From: JAVVFH01 sp032250585
Lineage (GTDB): Bacteria; Pseudomonadota; Gammaproteobacteria; Xanthomonadales; SZUA-36
NCBI GenBank assembly: GCA_032250585.1
Contig: JAVVFH010000092.1
Span: 1-12,095 of the forward strand
Length of the DNA: 12,095 nucleotides
Direction: 5' to 3'
The notes beneath the pieces were generated by a model. That model had not been told where the DNA came from, did no database searches, and saw nothing but the letters and a program-made list of their open reading frames with translations. The position numbers were made by a program, and so were the translations under genes. Of this stretch, positions 7,462 through 12,095 are shown piece after piece (the stretch's first letter is position 1; each line of letters opens with the position of its first letter).

Positions 7462-7525
7462 GGCTTTAGCCGCGATTTATTTTCGCCCAAAAGCTCTACC
7501 AATCGCGGCTAAAGCCGCTCCCACA
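7453..7525. repeat. Inverted REP pair (BIME-like) between gspD and the lipoprotein gene
   Basis: Two 25-base arms, 7453-7477 and 7501-7525, are perfect reverse complements separated by 23 bases. The left arm reads TGTGGGAGCGGCTTTAGCCG onward, and each arm holds its own smaller palindrome (GCGGCT-TT-AGCCGC). A conserved head plus an internal palindrome, in a convergent pair, is the architecture of REP doublets mobilised by RAYT (TnpA_REP) transposases. No such transposase is present in the window. Confidence 0.8.
7460..7483 (+). terminator. Possible intrinsic terminator formed by the left REP arm
   Basis: The inner REP palindrome (stem GCGGC/GCCGC, loop TTTA) is followed by GATTTATTTT. It lies 54 bases after the gspD stop and could end or attenuate the T2SS transcript. 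The stem is short and the T run is interrupted. The full 73-base inverted pair could instead fold as one long hairpin, which would protect mRNA ends rather than terminate. Confidence 0.35.
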
Positions 7526-7566
7526 CACCCCCCACACACATACAGCAACAGGAGAGCAGACTGAAC

Positions 7567-8010
7567 ATGGAACGCAGCAACAAATTGAAACAACCCGGCC
7601 CGGCCGCCGCCCGGGCACTGGCCGGGGCCGTGCTGGCGCTGCTGCTGGCGGCCTGCGCGGGCACCCAGACCCGGCCCGACGCCGTCGTGGCCGAGCGCGC
7701 GCAGGCCCGCTGGGATGCGCTGCTGGCTGGCGATTACGACACCGCCTACGCCCTTTACTCGCCCGGCTACCGCTCGAGCATCTCGCGCACCGATTTCGAA
7801 ATCCAGTACCGGCTGCGCAAGGTGCGCTGGAAGACGGCCGAGTACCAGTCGCACGAATGCACCGACAGCGCCTGCACCGTTCGCTTCATGATGACTTACA
7901 CGGTCAACAGCCCGGTGCCGGGCATCAAGAAGTACACCGGTCGCTCGCGGGTCGAAGAAAGCTGGGTGAATACGCGCGGCAACTGGTGGTACCTGCCGGA
8001 GAAATCCTGA
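7567..8010 (+). CDS. Small lipoprotein with NTF2-like features, function unknown
   Basis: A 147-residue lipoprotein. The N-terminus is basic, then hydrophobic, and ends LLLAAC (Cys30), a clear signal peptidase II lipobox. The residue after Cys is Ala, not Asp, so outer-membrane sorting is likely. The mature part starts with a helix (AQARWDALLAGDYDTAYALY), continues SPGYRSSISRTDFEIQY, then beta-rich segments with a Cys pair (HECTDSACTVRF, residues 97-108) that could form a disulfide, and ends NTRGNWWYLPEKS. The helix followed by a curved sheet with a W-W-Y-L end is typical of NTF2-like/SnoaL-fold proteins; this is inferred by pattern. AGGAG at 7550-7554 lies 12 bases before ATG 7567, a long spacing. 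It sits directly downstream of gspD across the REP pair, so a T2SS role such as a pilotin-like accessory is possible but unproven. Confidence 0.75.
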   Translation: MERSNKLKQPGPAAARALAGAVLALLLAACAGTQTRPDAVVAERAQARWDALLAGDYDTAYALYSPGYRSSISRTDFEIQYRLRKVRWKTAEYQSHECTDSACTVRFMMTYTVNSPVPGIKKYTGRSRVEESWVNTRGNWWYLPEKS

Positions 8011-8276
8011 TCCGGGAGGGGCGGCCGGGCGGCGGCCTCGCGACCGGTTTGGCAGCGGGCCTGACCCCGCTCGGAGAACAGCAGAATCAGCATCTTAGCC
8101 CGGCCGCGGCTTGCCCGTTTTTACAGTCCCCTTTGTTGCGTTGCCGGGCGACTTGTCGTAACATTGTCTCGCGAATGGCCGGTGCGACGGCGGATTTCCT
8201 CACCGTACCCGAGCGAAAGCCCCTGGTTTGGCCGTTTTAGCAAAGCCCTGTGTTACACAACCTTAGGAGTGTTGTA

Positions 8277-10082
8277 ATGAATAAAAGAAACTTGACAGCT
8301 GCTGTGCTGGCTGGTCTGGCAGGTGCTGCCGGGATCGCCGGCACCGCACAGGCAGTCAACATCAGCGCGGATGGAATCGGGCAAGTCCTGTTCTATCCCT
8401 ACTACACCGCCAATGGCGGCAACCAGACCATCCTTTCCGTGGTCAACACCACCGACAGCGCCAAGGCCGTGAAGGTCCGCTTCCTGGAAGGCTACAACTC
8501 CCGCGAAGTGCTCGACTTCAACCTGTACCTGTCGAAGCACGACGTCTGGGCGGCCGCTGTCGCCGACAGCAGCGCCTTCGGCTTAGACGCCGGCACGCCG
8601 CACCTGGCCATCCGCGACAATTCCTGCACGGTTCCCTACCTGTACAAAGACAAATTTGACGAGTCAGTAGGCGCAGCCCTGCAGCCCTTCCTCAACCTGG
8701 GTTACGCCGGCAGCGCCAACGACGGCGGGCCCGAGTCCATCGCGCGTGCCGCCGAAGGCCATTTTGAAATCATCGAAATGGGCACGGTCGTGGCCGGCTC
8801 CGACACGGAAGCTGACATCACGCACACCCTGAAAAACGTGCTGGACGACGACGACGAAGTCGTAGGCACCGTCTGGGAGCCGGGCGACTGCGAGCAACTG
8901 GTCGAAAACTGGACCGAGTTTGTGCCGCCGGTAGACGGCAAGGGCATCTGGTTCAAAGAAGCAACCTCCCAGGAAGGGTGTGATATCGGCGTGGGAGACA
9001 ACTGCGTGGCCTCGACGGATATCGACCGCAACAGCGGTGGCCTGTTCGGCGGTGGCGCGGTGGTCAACACCGACAACGGCACGATGTTCGGCTACAACGC
9101 CGTGGCCCTCCAGGGCTTCGACAAGAACGTAGACGGCCTGACGCTGCACTTCCTGCCGGGTAACATCCACCCGTCACTGAACGACGGCGACCAGACCAAC
9201 GCCTTCGTGTTCTTCGGCGTGCCGCAGAACAAGTCGGTCGAATTGGGCTACAGCCTGTCGGCCGACGCGGTTTCCGCCGTGCTGATGCACGACACGATCT
9301 TCAACGAGTACGTGACCGACCCGGACCTGGCAGCCGCCACGGAATGGGTGGTGACCTTCCCGACGAAGAACTTCTACGTTGACCCCGACCAGTTGGCCCA
9401 GGTCCCCACGACAGCCTGGATTCCGAATTCAGAAGATGAAGGCTGTAACGGTTGGACAGAGGGTTCCGGCATTCCGTTCCCGACCACCAAGCCGGGTACC
9501 GGCTTGCCGATCGATGGCCCGGGTCCGTGGAATAACGACGGTTGGGAAGACTGCTCGTACGTAGAGACGGAGACTTTCGTCGATCCCAACTCGGCCCGCC
9601 TCCCGTTCAGCAACCTGTTCAATGGCGAGTCCTGCGAATTGGTGTCCCTGAAGACCTGGGATCGCGACGAGCGGACCTTCGAGGAAGACCTGGGTGGTTC
9701 ACGTCCGCCGGTGGTTTCACCGTCAGTACCGGACGACTGCGACCCGACGCTGCAAATCTGCGACACGACCCCGTTCGAGCTGTGCTTCGAGACCAACGTG
9801 CTCCGTTTTGGTGACGATTCCATCTTCGCCACGCCGGAAATCGAGGGCCAATCGTTGCTGATTACGATAGACAACGAGTTCACCGACGGCTGGGGCAGGA
9901 TCGATTTCAGTGCCAATAACCAGCGGGATAGCAACGGCATGCTCGGTCTGCCGGTTACCGGCTTCGCCGCATGGGAATTCGAGAATGAATTCGTGGGCGA
10001 CGACGACGTGAAGGCCTTCTACGGCGGTCTGTTCCGTCACCGGGCCAGCACCAGGAAGGTCAGCGTACAGTCCGATAAATAA
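8277..10082 (+). CDS. Large exported protein of unknown function, 601 residues
   Basis: ATG 8277 has a strong AGGAG (8265-8269) 7 bases upstream, which rules out the in-frame start at 8250. Residues 1-26 are a clear signal peptide with Sec cleavage after AQA. The mature protein opens with a conserved-looking beta-rich block (GIGQVLFYPYYTANGGNQTI, LSVVNTTDSAKAVKVRFLEG, NSREVLDFNLYLSKHDVW; about residues 33-91). Later blocks include GGAVVNTDNGTMFGYNAVAL, TEWVVTFPTKNFYVD and GLPVTGFAAWEFEN. It is acidic and rich in Asp, Asn and Gly, with ten Cys in the mature part, consistent with disulfides. I see no second membrane segment, lipobox, LPxTG or PEP-CTERM tail, so it is probably soluble in the periplasm or secreted. 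Similar proteins occur in other proteobacteria as uncharacterised proteins (from memory). Its own ribosome site and terminator suggest a single-gene transcript. Confidence 0.8.
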   Translation: MNKRNLTAAVLAGLAGAAGIAGTAQAVNISADGIGQVLFYPYYTANGGNQTILSVVNTTDSAKAVKVRFLEGYNSREVLDFNLYLSKHDVWAAAVADSSAFGLDAGTPHLAIRDNSCTVPYLYKDKFDESVGAALQPFLNLGYAGSANDGGPESIARAAEGHFEIIEMGTVVAGSDTEADITHTLKNVLDDDDEVVGTVWEPGDCEQLVENWTEFVPPVDGKGIWFKEATSQEGCDIGVGDNCVASTDIDRNSGGLFGGGAVVNTDNGTMFGYNAVALQGFDKNVDGLTLHFLPGNIHPSLNDGDQTNAFVFFGVPQNKSVELGYSLSADAVSAVLMHDTIFNEYVTDPDLAAATEWVVTFPTKNFYVDPDQLAQVPTTAWIPNSEDEGCNGWTEGSGIPFPTTKPGTGLPIDGPGPWNNDGWEDCSYVETETFVDPNSARLPFSNLFNGESCELVSLKTWDRDERTFEEDLGGSRPPVVSPSVPDDCDPTLQICDTTPFELCFETNVLRFGDDSIFATPEIEGQSLLITIDNEFTDGWGRIDFSANNQRDSNGMLGLPVTGFAAWEFENEFVGDDDVKAFYGGLFRHRASTRKVSVQSDK

Positions 10083-10127
10083 GGCATTGAGTTAGGCGCC
10101 GGTTAGCGCCGGCAACGTTCCAAGACG

Positions 10128-10170
10128 AGGGGCTGCTTCTGCAGCCCCTTCGTTTGTCTGAATTTCTTTT
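10128..10170 (+). terminator. Intrinsic terminator after the exported-protein gene
   Basis: A perfect 9-bp stem AGGGGCTGC (10128-10136) / GCAGCCCCT (10141-10149) with a TTCT loop is followed by TCGTTTGTCTGAATTTCTTTT. It starts 46 bases after the stop of the 601-residue exported protein and ends 24 bases before the isomerase gene, so it separates the two transcription units. Confidence 0.85.
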
Positions 10171-10193
10171 TTCAGCCGCAGGAAAAGCAAAGC

Positions 10194-11171
10194 ATGAACC
10201 CGAGCAGGAAAATCACCTTTTTTATGATTCTTTTGGGCCTGTGCGCCCCGTTTGGACTGGCGGCGCAGCCGGAGTCCGAAGCCGAGCCCGAATCCGGGCC
10301 CAGCCGCGAACTGGGCGTATCCGAGGCGCCGCTGGCGATCCAGGGCGAAGCCGTATTGACCCAGGCCGAAATCGACGCTGCCTTCAGCAAGATCCCCGCA
10401 ATCCACCGCAATGTGTTCATCCGCGACGGCGAGCGCGTCAACGCCGTGATCGCGAACCTGCTGCGCAACAAGCTGATCGCCGCCGACGCCCGCCGGGCGG
10501 GCTTCGACCAGGAGCGGCTGGTGCAGCTTTCGATGTCGCTGGCCTACGAGCGGGAACTGGCCAGGGCCTGGACCGAGCGCATCGTCGAAGACGCCCCGCC
10601 GGCCGATTACGAGGCGCTGGCCGAAGAGGCCTGGCTGGCCGACCCCGAAGCCTGGAAAACCGAGGACCGCGTCGACGTGTCCCACATCCTCATCAGCAGC
10701 GAAAAGCGCCCGGCCGCCGAAGCCCTGGCGCTGGCCGAAGACCTGCGCGAACAACTCGAAGAAGACCCGGAACTTTGGGATGAGCTGGTCGAAGCGCATT
10801 CCGAGGACCCCTCGAAAAGCGACAACGGCGGGCGCTTCCCGGCCGTCAAGAAAGGCGACATGGTGAAAGCTTTCGAGCGCACCGCGTTTGCGCTGGAGCA
10901 GCCCGGCCAGATCAGCCAGCCGGTCGAAACGAATTATGGCTACCACCTCATCCGGCTCAACCGGAAACTCCCCGGTGTGGTTCCGCCGTTCGAGGCGGTG
11001 AAGGCCGAGGCGATGGCGCAGGCCGAGGCGAACTACCTGAAAGACTACCGATCGCGCTACTTGCGCCGGCTGCTGTCCGAGCCCATCGAGCTGCCCGAAG
11101 GCGCGGTAGAGGAGATGGCCAAGCGCTATTTCGGGGAGAACCTCGAGCTGGCGCCGGCCTTCGGGGAGTGA
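10194..11171 (+). CDS. Periplasmic parvulin-type peptidyl-prolyl cis-trans isomerase (PpiC/SurA-like)
   Basis: Predicted periplasmic foldase that catalyses cis-trans isomerisation of peptidyl-proline bonds. ATG 10194 has AGGAAA (10180-10185) 8 bases upstream. Residues 1-24 form a signal peptide with probable cleavage after GLAA. A Glu/Pro-rich linker, then a helical SurA-like region (about 52-155), lead into one parvulin domain (about 160-257): VDVSHILISSEKRPA, ELVEAHSEDPSKSDNGGRF, AFERTAFALEQPGQISQPV and TNYGYHLIRL. His164 and His251 sit at the usual conserved His positions of parvulins. A helical C-terminal segment follows. At 325 residues with one parvulin domain it is shorter than SurA (two domains) and lacks the membrane anchor of PpiD. 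The gene begins a new unit after the terminator; the next gene starts 32 bases after its stop. Confidence 0.92.
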   Translation: MNPSRKITFFMILLGLCAPFGLAAQPESEAEPESGPSRELGVSEAPLAIQGEAVLTQAEIDAAFSKIPAIHRNVFIRDGERVNAVIANLLRNKLIAADARRAGFDQERLVQLSMSLAYERELARAWTERIVEDAPPADYEALAEEAWLADPEAWKTEDRVDVSHILISSEKRPAAEALALAEDLREQLEEDPELWDELVEAHSEDPSKSDNGGRFPAVKKGDMVKAFERTAFALEQPGQISQPVETNYGYHLIRLNRKLPGVVPPFEAVKAEAMAQAEANYLKDYRSRYLRRLLSEPIELPEGAVEEMAKRYFGENLELAPAFGE

Positions 11172-11203
11172 TTGAATAGCTGAGCGCACACTCGGACACG
11201 CCG

Positions 11204-11980
11204 GTGCAAGCCTATTCCAGCCACTTTTTCCGCCAACTGGTCAGCCGCGCGATCCGCACGGATTACCTGGAAAACGTGACCGGCTTCGCGTGGCTGGTGC
11301 TGCAGCCGCTGATGCTGCTGGCGGTCTACGCCTTCGTATTTACCACCATCTTCAAGGCCCGCATTCCCGATGCGGGCGCGATCGGCTTCGTACCCTACCT
11401 GGCCGTCGCCTTCTGGCCCTGGATCGCCTTTTCCGAGTCGATTCTGCGTGCAGCTTCGTCCATTACCGCCAACGCGACGCTGATGGGCAAGGTCGCGTTT
11501 CCGGCCGAACTGCTGCCCCTGTCGGGCGTGCTGGCGACCTTTCTGATGCACGTGGCGGGCTATGTCGCGGTGCTGCTCGTGCTGCAATTGCTGGGCACCG
11601 ACATCCGCTGGCTGGGCCTGGCCGGCGCCTTGCCGCTGCTGATCTCGCTGTACGTTCTGGCCAGCGGCATCGCGCTGTTCGCCAGTGCGCTGCAGGTCTT
11701 TCTGCGTGACGTCGCGCAGATGCTGCCGCCACTGATGACCTTCTGGTTTTTCACCACCCCGATTCTGTACAGCGCCTCGATACTGCCCGAGCGCTTCGCC
11801 GGCGTGATGAACTGGAACCCGCTGAGCTGGTATGTCGGGCGCCTGCGCGATTTCCTGCTGCTGGGCGGCCTGCGTTTTACCTGGCTGGACGTGGTCGTGC
11901 CCCTGCTCAGCCTGTTGGTGTTCTGGGCGGCGCTGCGTTTTTTCCGGCGGGTCAGCGGACATTTCGAGGATTTTCTCTGA
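11204..11980 (+). CDS. ABC-2 type polysaccharide/O-antigen export permease (Wzm/KpsM/TagG family)
   Basis: Membrane subunit of an ABC transporter that moves a lipid-linked polysaccharide, such as an O-antigen or capsule, across the inner membrane. The 258 residues show about six membrane segments. Family landmarks are the amphipathic N-terminus FFRQLVSRAIRTDYLENVTG, then FAWLVLQPLMLLAVYAFVFT and IFKARIP. Near the end are FLRDVAQMLPPLM, FFTTPILYSASILPERF and MNWNPLSWYVGRLRDFLL, the typical TPI-Y, NP and RD motifs. The GTG 11204 start has no clear Shine-Dalgarno site; a TAG at 11177 limits any extension to a few codons. The stop overlaps the ATPase gene by 1 base, the usual arrangement of Wzm-Wzt pairs. 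Which polysaccharide is exported cannot be told from this window. Confidence 0.92.
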   Translation: MQAYSSHFFRQLVSRAIRTDYLENVTGFAWLVLQPLMLLAVYAFVFTTIFKARIPDAGAIGFVPYLAVAFWPWIAFSESILRAASSITANATLMGKVAFPAELLPLSGVLATFLMHVAGYVAVLLVLQLLGTDIRWLGLAGALPLLISLYVLASGIALFASALQVFLRDVAQMLPPLMTFWFFTTPILYSASILPERFAGVMNWNPLSWYVGRLRDFLLLGGLRFTWLDVVVPLLSLLVFWAALRFFRRVSGHFEDFL

Positions 11981-12095
11981 TGCGCCCGCTGGTGAAACTG
12001 GCGGGCGTTTCGAAGTTCTACCCGCGTGTGCACCACCCCGGTGAGCGACTGCGCGCCTTCGCCGCGCTGGTGGCGGGCCGGGAACCGCGTGAAGG
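11980..12095 (+). CDS. ABC transporter ATP-binding subunit, polysaccharide export (Wzt-like), 5' part only
   Basis: The first 38 codons of the ATPase partner of the preceding permease. ATG 11980 shares its A with the permease TGA. The visible residues MRPLVKLAGVSKFYP and HHPGERLRAFAALVAGREPR match the start of Wzt/TagH-type ATPases: a first strand with V-S-K-x-Y, then a basic amphipathic helix before the core domain. The Walker A motif would lie beyond the window edge, so the assignment rests on this N-terminal pattern and on position. Confidence 0.8.
   Translation, partial: MRPLVKLAGVSKFYPRVHHPGERLRAFAALVAGREPRE

Noticed and set aside
8051..8072. Small GC-rich hairpin (AGCGGG-CCTGAC-CCCGCT) after the lipoprotein gene
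   Set aside because: Stem of about 6 bp with no T run after it; not convincing as a terminator, and GC-rich DNA yields such hairpins by chance.
8136..8164. A possible sigma-70 promoter (TTGCGT, 17 bases, TAACAT) before the exported protein
   Set aside because: A promoter is expected in the 266-bp gap 8011-8276, but this pair matches consensus only 3/6 and 4/6, and several similar weak pairs can be drawn. Not enough to annotate.
10094..10112. Overlapping direct and inverted GCGCCGG motifs just before the terminator
   Set aside because: GCGCCGG-TTA-GCGCCGG is very short and resembles no repeat elsewhere in the window. Probably chance.

Overview
The window comes from a GC-rich proteobacterium. 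The best fit is a gammaproteobacterium of the Xanthomonadales/Lysobacterales type or a close relative. Two things suggest this. First, the type II secretion (T2SS) genes follow the order gspH-I-J-K-L-M-N-D, which is the order of the Xanthomonas xps cluster, with an XpsN-type GspC-like protein just before the secretin. Second, the intergenic palindromes resemble the GTGGGAGCGGCTTTAGCCGCGAT family of REP elements that is widespread in Xanthomonadaceae and Pseudomonas. I name no species.

Positions 1-7405 hold a T2SS operon on the + strand. It has four minor pseudopilins (H, I, J, K), the inner-membrane platform proteins (L, M and the GspC-like N), and the outer-membrane secretin D. Most junctions are GTGA, ATGA or TGATG overlaps or gaps of a few bases, so translation is probably coupled. 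The exception is gspH-gspI, where a REP-type palindrome lies at the very 5' end of gspI and makes its start uncertain. The 5' edge cuts a reading frame that may be the end of the previous gene; gspG is expected there by synteny only.

Positions 7406-7566 are a 161-bp gap with three imperfect tandem 14-15-mers leading into a REP pair with perfect 25-bp inverted arms. A small lipoprotein with an NTF2-like look follows (7567-8010). After 266 bp without a gene comes a separate gene for a 601-residue exported, cysteine-containing, acidic protein of unknown function (8277-10082). It has a strong Shine-Dalgarno site and ends at a textbook intrinsic terminator.

The right end has a periplasmic parvulin-type (PpiC/SurA-like) peptidyl-prolyl isomerase (10194-11171). 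It is followed by an ABC-2 polysaccharide-export permease of the Wzm/KpsM/TagG type (11204-11980) and the first 38 codons of its ATPase partner (Wzt-like), cut by the window edge.

The common theme is export to the cell surface: a T2SS that moves folded periplasmic proteins across the outer membrane, a periplasmic foldase, a large exported protein that could be T2SS cargo (inference), and the start of a surface-polysaccharide exporter. I found no phage genes, transposase, CRISPR array, tRNA or rRNA. The less ordinary content is the REP architecture, the unknown exported protein and the lipoprotein beside the secretin.
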